Positions 1-5,864 of a DNA stretch of 16,498 nucleotides are shown piece by piece. A program made the translations under genes and the position numbers. The notes beneath the pieces are model-generated. The model did no database searches. It saw only the letters and a list, made by a program, of their open reading frames with translations, and was not told the origin of the DNA. The DNA comes from CAYOMP01 sp964405075 (GTDB lineage: Bacteria; Bacillota; Clostridia; Lachnospirales; Lachnospiraceae). The stretch covers positions 1 to 16,498 of the forward strand of contig CAYOMP010000049.1 of NCBI GenBank assembly GCA_964405075.1, in the 5' to 3' direction. Position 1 is the stretch's first letter. Each line of letters begins with the position of its first letter.

Positions 1-36
1 TACTACCATACTTAAAAATCTGTAGGTAAATTTCAT
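1..36 (-). CDS. Possible start of a leftward gene cut by the window edge
   Basis: The leftward strand has an ATG at 36-34 followed by eleven open codons (MKFTYRFLSMVV) to the window edge. An AGGG at 46-49 lies 9 bases upstream and could be the ribosome site. A second ATG at 43-41 opens another frame, but its ribosome site would be too close. A TATATT-like -10 lies near 80-90. Too little is visible to name a product. The call rests only on the start context. Confidence 0.25.
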   Translation of the reverse strand, partial: MKFTYRFLSMVV

Positions 37-144
37 TAAGCATCGCCCTATTTTTCTATTTAATACTATTAATATTATTTTACTCTATAATATAGAACAG
101 ATATTTTTAAGATAAAATATTAATTAGAAAACTATTAATTATGT

Positions 145-188
145 AAAACACGCTTTGTGGATTTCTCAAATTATCGTGGCTCTCATGC
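145..188 (-). repeat. Interspersed repeat, copy R1
   Basis: This roughly 44-bp stretch between the iclR terminator and the window edge aligns without gaps to 14573-14616 (about 29 of the first 39 bases identical). It aligns more loosely to 13648-13680. Shared blocks on the + strand are AAACA, CTTTG, ATTTC, TTATCG and GGC. It has no long open reading frame. Function is unknown. Confidence 0.45.
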
Positions 189-224
189 AAAAAAAGTCAG
201 GATAAAAACTTTTCATCCCAACTT
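189..224 (-). terminator. Rho-independent terminator of the IclR gene
   Basis: Read leftward, bases 224-194 fold into a 14-pair stem with a three-base loop. Three pairs are G-U wobbles. The stem is followed by a run of T (A on the + strand at 189-195). It lies 17 bases after the iclR stop codon. Confidence 0.8.
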
Positions 225-240
225 TTTGCTTACATATTAC

Positions 241-1020
241 TTAGTTATATTTATGATAACCTAATGCATTTGATAACTCACTCTTTACTTTTAGAACATA
301 TGTTGACAGTTCTTTTATTCTTTCATCAGACATTCTGCTAACTGGTGCTGAAACACTAAATGCATATTTTGCCTTACCACGATAATCGTATATACAAGCA
401 GCAATACAACGAACTCCCATTTCATTTTCTTCATCATCCATTGCATATCCATTTTCACGAACCTTATCAAGCACATCTAACAAACCATCCAATGTTACTA
501 TCGTATTTTCAGTCTTCTTTTCAATAACACTTTCATTCCATATCTTTGTTACTTCTTCCAAAGAAAGTGTTGAAAGGATAGCCTTTCCTACTCCTGAACA
601 ATACATAGGATGTATCATTCCTATTTGGGATACCATTCGTATTGAACTAACCTTTGATTCAACCTTATCAATATATATTATATCATTTCCATCTCTTTGT
701 ACTAAGTGAACTGTCTCCTGACTAAGTTCTGCCAGTTGTTTCATATACTGATGTGCAATTGGCAATATATCTATCTTATCTAGTAATTGTCCAGACAAAC
801 CTACTATTTTATATGAAAGCATATATTTTTGTGTATCTTCATCCTGTCTTGCGTATCCCATACAAATTAACGATGTCAAAAATCTATGCACTGTACTCTT
901 ATGTAAATTTAAACAATTACTTAATTCCATCAGTCCCATAGGACCGTTAGCAGCTAGTGTTTCCATTATCAAAAAAATGCGCTCTGCTGACTGTATAGGA
1001 TTCTTTATTTCTTCTGCCAT
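241..1020 (-). CDS. kdgR: IclR-family transcriptional regulator, KdgR-like
   Basis: A 259-residue DNA-binding repressor of the IclR family. The N-terminal winged helix-turn-helix spans about residues 8-70 (recognition region near LHKSTVHRFLTSL, 39-51). The C-terminal effector domain spans about 85-255, with family landmarks near CSGVGKAIL (141-149) and DDEENEMGVRCIAA (195-208). The start is ATG 1020-1018, because AAGGAG at 1029-1034 is 8 bases upstream. A GTG three codons earlier lies on that ribosome site. The gene diverges from the KDPG aldolase/KDG kinase operon. Its promoter (-35 at 1102-1107, -10 at 1079-1084) is followed at once by an operator matching one in front of that operon. The inferred role is an autoregulated repressor of KDG/KDPG catabolism, with KDG or KDPG as likely inducer by analogy with enterobacterial KdgR. 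Family is certain; effector and name are inferred. Confidence 0.88.
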   Translation of the reverse strand: MAEEIKNPIQSAERIFLIMETLAANGPMGLMELSNCLNLHKSTVHRFLTSLICMGYARQDEDTQKYMLSYKIVGLSGQLLDKIDILPIAHQYMKQLAELSQETVHLVQRDGNDIIYIDKVESKVSSIRMVSQIGMIHPMYCSGVGKAILSTLSLEEVTKIWNESVIEKKTENTIVTLDGLLDVLDKVRENGYAMDDEENEMGVRCIAACIYDYRGKAKYAFSVSAPVSRMSDERIKELSTYVLKVKSELSNALGYHKYN

Positions 1021-1046
1021 AGCATACACTCCTTAATCATAGTTCT

Positions 1047-1071
1047 GAAACTCAGTTTCAAATTATGAAAC
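1047..1071. promoter_or_regulatory. Three-half-site operator at the IclR gene start
   Basis: On the + strand the site reads GAAAC, three bases, GTTTC, seven bases, GAAAC. The first pair forms a perfect inverted repeat like the enterobacterial KdgR box core (GAAAC-N3-GTTTC). The second pair forms another inverted repeat with wider spacing. It begins at the predicted transcription start of the regulator gene, so binding would block its own transcription. Confidence 0.7.
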
Positions 1072-1078
1072 AAAAGCT

Positions 1079-1107
1079 ATTCTAACATTATTTCATTTTA
1101 TTATCAA
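1079..1107 (-). promoter_or_regulatory. Promoter of the IclR gene
   Basis: Leftward sigma-A-type promoter: -35 TTGATA (1107-1102), 17-base spacer, -10 TAGAAT (1084-1079). The expected start is near 1072, immediately before the operator. Confidence 0.65.
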
Positions 1108-1216
1108 CCTTAGTTAATAATTTTTTATTTGTTATTAATTGTATATATCTGATTTTATTTTATAATCTTTTGTATACAGCATTTTTAATACTAAAATAAT
1201 GTGTTCGATAATTCTT

Positions 1217-1231
1217 TGTAAGTTACTTACA
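1217..1231. promoter_or_regulatory. 15-bp palindrome upstream of the kdgA promoter
   Basis: TGTAAGT-T-ACTTACA is a perfect 7-bp inverted repeat around one central base. It lies 30 bases upstream of the kdgA -35. A further TGTAAG (opposite strand, 1253-1248) occurs closer to the promoter, beside a half-matched CcpA-like site (CG at 1246-1247). It is a probable protein-binding site for an unknown protein. Confidence 0.45.
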
Positions 1232-1260
1232 TTTTTTTACAAAAACGCTTACAATTTTTC

Positions 1261-1288
1261 TTGACATCTAATTAAATAATAGTATAAT
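1261..1288 (+). promoter_or_regulatory. Consensus promoter of the kdgA-kdgK operon
   Basis: A perfect -35 TTGACA (1261-1266), 16-base spacer and perfect -10 TATAAT (1283-1288) predict a strong start near 1295. That leaves a leader of about 174 bases. The strength of the promoter fits control by a repressor bound just downstream. Confidence 0.8.
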
Positions 1289-1309
1289 TTACTTAAGGTA
1301 TCGTTATAT

Positions 1310-1334
1310 GGAACACAGTTTCATAATCTGAAAC
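1310..1334. promoter_or_regulatory. Three-half-site operator downstream of the kdgA promoter
   Basis: On the + strand: GGAAC, three bases, GTTTC, seven bases, GAAAC. The architecture is that of 1047-1071, and about 20 of 25 bases are identical when both are read on one strand. It starts about 15 bases after the predicted transcription start, so a bound repressor would act as a roadblock. Confidence 0.7.
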
Positions 1335-1344
1335 CATTTAAAGA

Positions 1345-1430
1345 CAGAAATAATCTTACATAAAAAGGGAGTATTTCTGCGTTCATTTATGTTAATTTCA
1401 ATAGATTTTATCTATTGCATTTTATAAATG
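1345..1430 (+). promoter_or_regulatory. Structured 5' leader of the kdgA operon
   Basis: Two hairpins lie in the untranslated leader. The first pairs CAGAAATA (1345-1352) with TATTTCTG (1372-1379), 8 perfect pairs. The second nests CAATAGAT/ATCTATTG (1399-1406 with 1410-1417) inside CATTTAT/ATAAATG (1384-1390 with 1424-1430). They end about 25 bases before the ribosome site. I recognise no known riboswitch class and see no terminator tail. Confidence 0.5.
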
Positions 1431-1468
1431 ATACTACAGTATTAAGTTATTAAAAGGAGAGATTCGTA

Positions 1469-2431
1469 ATGAACGAAATATTAGAACAGATTTCTAAAAT
1501 TGGTATTGTTCCAGTAGTTAAACTTGATGATGTTAAAGATGCTGAACCTTTAGCAAAAGCTTTATGTGAAGGTGGTCTTCCATGTGCTGAAGTTACATTC
1601 AGAACTGCTTGTGCTGCTGAAGCAATCAAAGTTATGACAACTAAATTCCCTGAAATGTTAGTTGGTGCTGGTACAGTATTAACTACTGAACAGGTAGATG
1701 CAGCTGTAGCAGCTGGTGCAAAATTTATCGTAAGCCCAGGACTTAATCCTAAAGTTGTAAAATACTGTGTAGATAAAAACATTCCTGTTACACCTGGTAC
1801 AACAAATCCAAGTGATATTGAACAGGCTATTGAATTAGGCTTAGACGTTGTTAAGTTCTTCCCTGCTGAAGCAGCTGGCGGACTTAAAATGATTAAAGCT
1901 ATGTGCGGACCATACGTAAACATGAAATTCATGCCAACTGGTGGTATCAATGCTGACAATTTAACTGATTACTTAGATTTCCCTAAGATTATCGCTTGTG
2001 GCGGTAGCTGGATGGTAAGTGATGCATTAGTTAAAGCTGGAAAATTTGATGAAATCACTGAATTAACTAAAGAAGCTGTTAGAAATATGTTAGGTTTCGA
2101 ACTTAAACATGTTGGAATTAACGCAGCTGATGAAAACGAAGCTGATAACACTGCTTCTGCATTTGAAAAAATGTTCGGTTTTGAAAAGAAAGTTGGAAAC
2201 AGCTCAATTTTCGCTGGTACTGCTGTAGAAGTTATGAAAACTCCTTACCTTGGAGCACATGGACACATTGCAATCCAGACTAACTACATTGAAAGAGCTA
2301 AATATCATATGGAATTACAGGGATTCAAATTTGATGAAAGCACTGCTAAACGTGATGCAAAGGGAGCTCTTAAAGCTATCTATTTTGAAGGTGAATTCAG
2401 CGGATTTGCTGTACATTTAGTTCAGAAATAA
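1469..2431 (+). CDS. kdgA: KDPG aldolase fused to a glyoxalase (VOC) domain
   Basis: A 320-residue cytoplasmic protein. Residues 1-211 are a class I KDPG/KHG aldolase (Eda/KdgA), which cleaves 2-keto-3-deoxy-6-phosphogluconate to pyruvate and glyceraldehyde-3-phosphate. Visible landmarks are E41 in CAEVTFR, the glycine-rich VGAGTV (65-70), PGTTNP (109-114), the Schiff-base lysine K129 in DVVKFFPAE, and PTGGI (156-160). Residues 212-320 form one VOC/glyoxalase module starting KHVGINA. Possible metal ligands are H214, E254, H266 and H316. Stand-alone aldolases are about 205-215 residues, so the extra 110 residues are a true fusion with no stop between. The start ATG has AAGGAGA 8 bases upstream. 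Its operon partner is kdgK, 64 bases downstream with no terminator between. The VOC substrate is unknown; it may only stabilise the oligomer or act on a related keto-sugar or methylglyoxal. Confidence 0.93.
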   Translation: MNEILEQISKIGIVPVVKLDDVKDAEPLAKALCEGGLPCAEVTFRTACAAEAIKVMTTKFPEMLVGAGTVLTTEQVDAAVAAGAKFIVSPGLNPKVVKYCVDKNIPVTPGTTNPSDIEQAIELGLDVVKFFPAEAAGGLKMIKAMCGPYVNMKFMPTGGINADNLTDYLDFPKIIACGGSWMVSDALVKAGKFDEITELTKEAVRNMLGFELKHVGINAADENEADNTASAFEKMFGFEKKVGNSSIFAGTAVEVMKTPYLGAHGHIAIQTNYIERAKYHMELQGFKFDESTAKRDAKGALKAIYFEGEFSGFAVHLVQK

Positions 2432-2495
2432 GTTTAAAACTTATCTATAAAACAAATAATAATATAATTTAATGATTTATATGGAGGATTTTAAA

Positions 2496-3527
2496 ATGGC
2501 TAAAGTTGTTACTATGGGTGAAATCATGTTAAGATTATCAACACCTAACAATGAAAAATTTATTCAGGCTGATGAATTCGATATTAACTATGGTGGTGGA
2601 GAAGCTAACGTAGCAGTTTCTCTTGCTAACTATGGACATGACGCTTCTTTCGTTACTGCAGTTCCAGATAACGAAATTGGTGAATGTGCAGTTGCTGCTC
2701 TTAGAAAATACGGAGTAGACACAAGCAAAATCGCTAAATGTGGTGAAAGACTTGGTATCTACTACTTAGAATCAGGATGCTCAATGAGACCTTCTAAAGT
2801 AGTTTACGATAGAGCTCATTCTTCAATCTCTACAGCTACAGCTGCTGATTTTGATTTTAATGCAATCTTCAAAGATGCTGATTGGTTCCACTTCACAGGA
2901 ATTACTCCAGCTGTTTCTGACAGCGCTGCTGTATTAACAGAAGAAGCTTTAAAAGCTGCTAAAAAACATGGTGTAAAAGTTTCAGTTGACTTAAACTTCC
3001 GTAAAAAATTATGGTCTTCTGAAAAAGCTCAGAAAGTTATGAAAAACTTAATGCAGTACGTTGACGTATGTATCGGAAACGAAGAAGATGCTGAATTAGT
3101 ATTAGGATACAAACCAGGTAACACAGATGTAACAAGCGGTGAACTTGAACTTGCTGGTTACAAATCAATTTTCGAACAGATGGTAGCTGATTACAACTTT
3201 GAATATTGTATTTCTTCATTGCGTGTAAGTAACTCTGCTTCTGACAATGGTTGGTCAGCATGTATCTACTCAAGAGATACAAAAGAATTCTATCATTCAA
3301 AAGAATATAGCATTCATCCAATCGTAGACCGCGTAGGTGGTGGAGATTCATTCGCAGGTGGAACTATCTGTGGATTCTTAGATGGAAAGAACTTCAAGGA
3401 TGCTCTTGAATTTGGTGTAGCAGCTTCTGCTCTTAAACACACAATTCCTGGAGATTTCAACCTTGTATCAAGAAAAGAAGTTGAAACACTTGCTGGTGGA
3501 GATGCTTCTGGACGTGTTCAGAGATAA
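2496..3527 (+). CDS. kdgK: 2-keto-3-deoxygluconate kinase (PfkB family)
   Basis: A 343-residue sugar kinase of the ribokinase/PfkB family. It phosphorylates KDG with ATP to KDPG, the substrate of the aldolase encoded just upstream. Landmarks are GGGEANVA (33-40) in the sugar-binding region, SVDLNFR (163-169), NEEDAELVLG (195-204) near the nucleotide site, and the signature VGGGDSFAGG (280-289) with catalytic base D284. The start is ATG 2496: GGAGG at 2483-2487 is 8 bases away, while an in-frame ATG at 2472 lacks a ribosome site. Length matches the family. Together kdgA and kdgK complete the final steps of galacturonate/glucuronate (pectin) breakdown. The upstream uronate isomerase, reductase and dehydratase genes are not in the window. 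Confidence 0.93.
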   Translation: MAKVVTMGEIMLRLSTPNNEKFIQADEFDINYGGGEANVAVSLANYGHDASFVTAVPDNEIGECAVAALRKYGVDTSKIAKCGERLGIYYLESGCSMRPSKVVYDRAHSSISTATAADFDFNAIFKDADWFHFTGITPAVSDSAAVLTEEALKAAKKHGVKVSVDLNFRKKLWSSEKAQKVMKNLMQYVDVCIGNEEDAELVLGYKPGNTDVTSGELELAGYKSIFEQMVADYNFEYCISSLRVSNSASDNGWSACIYSRDTKEFYHSKEYSIHPIVDRVGGGDSFAGGTICGFLDGKNFKDALEFGVAASALKHTIPGDFNLVSRKEVETLAGGDASGRVQR

Positions 3528-3549
3528 TTTAATCTCAATTAAATTTGTT

Positions 3550-3614
3550 ATAAAGTTGTAACAACCCTACGACTTTATAGTTCCTGCTGTGTTTTGTACC
3601 CATTTCACAGCAGG
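3550..3614 (+). other. Two hairpins just after kdgK
   Basis: ATAAAGTTGTA (3550-3560) pairs with TACGACTTTAT (3568-3578): 11 pairs, one wobble, 7-base loop. CCTGCTGTG (3583-3591) pairs perfectly with CACAGCAGG (3606-3614). Neither is followed by a T run, so they look like 3'-end protecting structures rather than terminators. Confidence 0.5.
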
Positions 3615-3628
3615 ACATATATAAACCT

Positions 3629-3653
3629 AATAGAATTTTTGCCAGATTCTATT
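3629..3653 (+). other. Hairpin with TTTTGCCAG loop
   Basis: AATAGAAT (3629-3636) pairs perfectly with ATTCTATT (3646-3653) around the 9-base loop TTTTGCCAG. The next hairpin downstream has almost the same loop. Confidence 0.45.
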
Positions 3654-3662
3654 GCCTAAATG

Positions 3663-3703
3663 ATAATGTACCTTTTGCCAGAGGTGCATTATTTTTATAT
3701 TTA
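3663..3703 (+). terminator. Probable terminator of the kdgA-kdgK operon
   Basis: ATAATGTACCT (3663-3673) pairs with AGGTGCATTAT (3682-3692) with one wobble, around the loop TTTGCCAG, followed by a T-rich tail. It is the best terminator in the chain of hairpins after kdgK. Confidence 0.6.
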
Positions 3704-3877
3704 AAAGACTAAAAAGTTCCACTAAACTTTTTGTCATATGTTTTGCAACAAAAGATAATAATGCCAGTTATGCTTACTAAAAAAGGGCGTTATTACTTTT
3801 TACTCAAACTAATATGAGCATAAAAGCAAGGCTTATGCATCACGATATATAAAACTTATGCAAACTCTTTTCTATGA
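3704..3877. other. Non-coding gap between convergent kdgK and thiT
   Basis: I see no coding sequence here. An AT-rich hairpin pairs AAAAAGTT (3711-3718) with AACTTTTT (3725-3732) and could terminate in either direction. A weak GCATAA/TTATGC pair lies at 3818-3838. Another GCCAG (3763-3767) sits before a short TTAT arm. Confidence 0.4.
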
Positions 3878-3926
3878 TATAAAAAGTGGTGAAAATCATA
3901 TCCCTCACATATGACATTCACCACTT
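3878..3926 (-). terminator. Terminator of thiT
   Basis: Read leftward, AAGTGGTGAA (3926-3917) pairs with TTCACCACTT (3893-3884). Inside it TCATAT/ATATGA pairs again, and a T tract follows. It lies about 170 bases beyond the thiT stop, leaving a long 3' untranslated region. Confidence 0.75.
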
Positions 3927-4037
3927 CTTCATATTATTATTTTATTTGTTATACTATTCTAATATTACTTTATTATTTTATATTTTTGGCTATTTTACTT
4001 TTAATTATTCATCTTTGGCATCATTCAAATTATTTCC

Positions 4038-4089
4038 GCATTCATCTCATAACTAAATTCACAAGTGTTCTGCGTCAAATCTTTAAGAT
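4038..4089 (-). repeat. Interspersed repeat copy A, in the thiT 3' region
   Basis: This 52-base block aligns without gaps to 13880-13931 with 37 of 52 bases identical, including GCATTCATCT, AAATT, TTCT, TCAA and AAGA. Both copies directly follow the stop codon of a leftward gene, in the same orientation. The core CTAAATTCACAAGT (4053-4066) also matches 13 of 14 bases of repeat R3 at 14586-14599. Confidence 0.5.
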
Positions 4090-4096
4090 TCGTTTT

Positions 4097-4771
4097 CTAA
4101 TTTTCCAATGCCATTTCTTTTACCTTTGCCATAGCATTTTTTACAGATGGTATTAATAAGATGACTACTGTAATAATTCCTTCTGCTACTATGTATGAAT
4201 AATTGTAAGCAATAGGATAAATTATCGCAAGTGAAGCTGGGAATGACTCTGGCATATAATCCATCCAATATAAATATCCACCAATTGTATGGAATATTCC
4301 CCTCAGAAATATTGCAAACAAATATCCTTTCAGTAAACCGTTCTTTGACTTATAGAAAAATCCTGAACATCCAAGTGCTGCAAATGCTACTACATAGTCA
4401 AGACATACCTGTAATGGTGACAAAATATACCCTCCACCATCTTGAACAAACTGTAAAAATCCATAAGCAAATCCTGCTACAATACCAATTTTAGGACCAT
4501 ACCAGTATCCTACTAATACTACAAAAAGCATTGAACATAATGTTATTGATCCCCCCCATGGCATATCAACAATCTTAATATAAGAAGTTACAAAACCAAG
4601 GGCAAGTGCTACAGCAGAAAAGACTAACTGCTTTGTTGAAAATTTCTTCTCCTTCTTCTCAGTAAACACTGCTGTTAATAATACAAGAGCTGCAATTATT
4701 ATAACAAATGCAACCATTCCGTAAGAACTAAGGGCATAATACCCTTCTTCTTGTGTAAAAAATAATGACAT
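4097..4771 (-). CDS. thiT: Thiamine ECF transporter S-component ThiT
   Basis: A 224-residue membrane protein that binds thiamine and delivers it to a shared energy-coupling (ECF) module, which is not encoded here. The core from about residue 48 carries the ThiT signature MPWGGSITLCSM (70-81), the YGPKIG...YGFLQF segment (91-108), and C-terminal RGIFHTIGG (157-165), W169 and NYSYIVAEG (190-198). By analogy with lactococcal ThiT, the WGG turn, H161, W169 and N190 are candidate substrate contacts. ThiT proteins are usually about 180-190 residues with six membrane spans. This one has an extra N-terminal hydrophobic segment (about 17-37) and a charged EKKEKK linker. GGAGG (4779-4783) lies 7 bases before the ATG. 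Control by thiamine pyrophosphate is expected from the upstream riboswitch. Confidence 0.92.
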   Translation of the reverse strand: MSLFFTQEEGYYALSSYGMVAFVIIIAALVLLTAVFTEKKEKKFSTKQLVFSAVALALGFVTSYIKIVDMPWGGSITLCSMLFVVLVGYWYGPKIGIVAGFAYGFLQFVQDGGGYILSPLQVCLDYVVAFAALGCSGFFYKSKNGLLKGYLFAIFLRGIFHTIGGYLYWMDYMPESFPASLAIIYPIAYNYSYIVAEGIITVVILLIPSVKNAMAKVKEMALEN

Positions 4772-4835
4772 AAAAAATCCTCCTTAATTTTCAGACCACA
4801 TGTCTGAATAAATATGGAGGGAACTACTTTGGGCT
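4772..4835 (-). promoter_or_regulatory. Expression platform of the TPP riboswitch
   Basis: Between aptamer and ATG, CCTCC (leftward, complement of 4816-4820) can pair with the GGAGG ribosome site (4783-4779). The hairpin TTCAGAC/GTCTGAA (4808-4802 with 4796-4790) lies between them. AAGTAGT (complement of 4823-4829) is complementary to ACTACTT inside the aptamer (4874-4868), a plausible anti-sequestor. No terminator is seen, so control is probably translational. Confidence 0.6.
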
Positions 4836-4919
4836 TATTGCTTCCTTACGCCAGTATTACCTGGTTCAAGTAGTGAGGGTCCGTAAAAAATTACATCTCA
4901 GCCAAAGGCTCCCCTAGCA
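4836..4919 (-). promoter_or_regulatory. TPP riboswitch (THI element)
   Basis: Read leftward, the conserved THI blocks are present in order: GGGGAGCC, then GGCTGAGA, a variable arm, GACCCT, CTTGAACCAGGTAATACTGGCGTAAGG split over the TPP pocket (about 4869-4843), and the closing AGCA pairing with TGCT of the first helix. It binds thiamine pyrophosphate and represses the thiT gene directly downstream. Confidence 0.95.
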
Positions 4920-4971
4920 TCATAATATTATGCTATTTTCTCGAGTACAGAATAATGCACTCACAAAGATT

Positions 4972-5000
4972 AATATACTAATATTTTACATAAAAGTCAA
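4972..5000 (-). promoter_or_regulatory. Promoter of thiT
   Basis: Leftward -35 TTGACT (5000-4995), 17-base spacer, -10 TATATT (4977-4972). The start near 4965 gives a leader of about 195 bases that contains the whole TPP riboswitch. Confidence 0.7.
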
Positions 5001-5069
5001 TATTTTACTTATTACTTGTTTTTACTTTTGCTAATTCTATTAATAATGCAAGCAAGATACCCATATTTA

Positions 5070-5564
5070 CTATATTTTTTTCTCCATCAAATAGAATCTT
5101 CCTTTACGAAATTCTACTTCACCTACAATTTCAAATCCTAGCTTATCATACATACGAAGAGCATATGGATTGCTGGAAAACGCATCCAATCTAATGCTCT
5201 CTATTTTCATTTCGTTTACCTGTGCAAATATATGTCTTATAACCTTCGTTGCAATCCCCTGATTTTGCACAGAAGGATTAACACATAATCTATGTAAAAC
5301 TATATAACTTGCATCAGGATACTTCCATCTACCACTGGCATAATCTTCGTCGCATTCTTGATTCAAAACATATATAGCCACAATTTTTTTATCCAATATA
5401 CATATATATAATTCTTGTTTTTTTACATCCTCTTCAAAGTCCTCACGCATAGGATATAACTCATCCCACTGTAATATTCCCTGTCCATCCATATTCTTTA
5501 TAGCTAATTTAACTAATTCACAGATTTCATCCAAATCTGTGAGTTTACCTAATCTGAATTCCAT
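5070..5564 (-). CDS. GNAT-family N-acetyltransferase
   Basis: A 164-residue soluble acetyl-CoA-dependent acetyltransferase; the substrate cannot be told from sequence. The order is RLGKLTDLDEI at the N terminus, the beta-4 strand ending IVLHRLCVNPS, and the acetyl-CoA loop VQNQGIATKVI (motif A, Q-x-x-G-x-A). The C-terminal NPYALRMYDKLGFEIVGEVEF is typical of the family. I chose ATG 5564-5562, since GGAGAG (5574-5579) is 9 bases upstream. An in-frame ATG at 5588 has no ribosome site and would follow the likely TATAAT (5602-5597) by only a few bases. It is monocistronic and ends just upstream of the thiT promoter. The neighbours give no clue to function. Confidence 0.88.
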   Translation of the reverse strand: MEFRLGKLTDLDEICELVKLAIKNMDGQGILQWDELYPMREDFEEDVKKQELYICILDKKIVAIYVLNQECDEDYASGRWKYPDASYIVLHRLCVNPSVQNQGIATKVIRHIFAQVNEMKIESIRLDAFSSNPYALRMYDKLGFEIVGEVEFRKGRFYLMEKKI

Positions 5565-5588
5565 TTCTTTTGTCTCTCCATTCCACAT

Positions 5589-5798
5589 CTTTAGTTATTA
5601 TACTTTTGCATTTAATATATATTTCTAACTTAATTCTCCCGGTAATTATATCACATTTACAGATTCGTTTTATAATAACCACATACTAACATTAATTACA
5701 CGATATAGTGATTGCTCAAGATTTCTTCCAATTAATATATCCTATTTTCCCGTTAAATACTTTAAGAAATCTGACTATATTTTGTTAAGAATTATGTA
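5589..5798. other. Divergent intergenic region between GNAT and GT2 genes
   Basis: I see no coding sequence. A -10-like TATAAT for the leftward GNAT gene lies at 5602-5597. A perfect 9-bp inverted repeat, AGATTTCTT (5719-5727) and AAGAAATCT (5764-5772), 36 bases apart, lies upstream of the GT2 promoter and may bind a regulator. Confidence 0.4.
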
Positions 5799-5827
5799 TT
5801 GGCTAATCGTACAAAAACGATTATAAT
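5799..5827 (+). promoter_or_regulatory. GT2 promoter with inverted repeat in its spacer
   Basis: -35 TTGGCT (5799-5804), 17-base spacer, -10 TATAAT (5822-5827). The spacer is filled by the inverted repeat TAATCGT-ACAAAA-ACGATTA (5804-5823), which overlaps both promoter edges and is a natural place for a repressor to bind. Confidence 0.55.
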
Positions 5828-5864
5828 AAGATAGTTAGTATTTTCCAATAAGGAGGAATTAATT

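Noticed and set aside
1240..1253. A CcpA (cre) site before the kdgA -35
   Set aside because: Only the right half fits the consensus (A, CG, T, CA); the left TG is absent, so it is not listed as a site by itself.
2472..2495. Earlier in-frame ATG for kdgK
   Set aside because: The GGAGG ribosome site lies between this ATG and the next one, so the later ATG is the real start.
3911..4156. Rightward 81-codon open frame rich in Ile/Tyr/Leu
   Set aside because: It lies in AT-rich intergenic DNA, overlaps thiT on the other strand, and has no ribosome site or recognisable domain.
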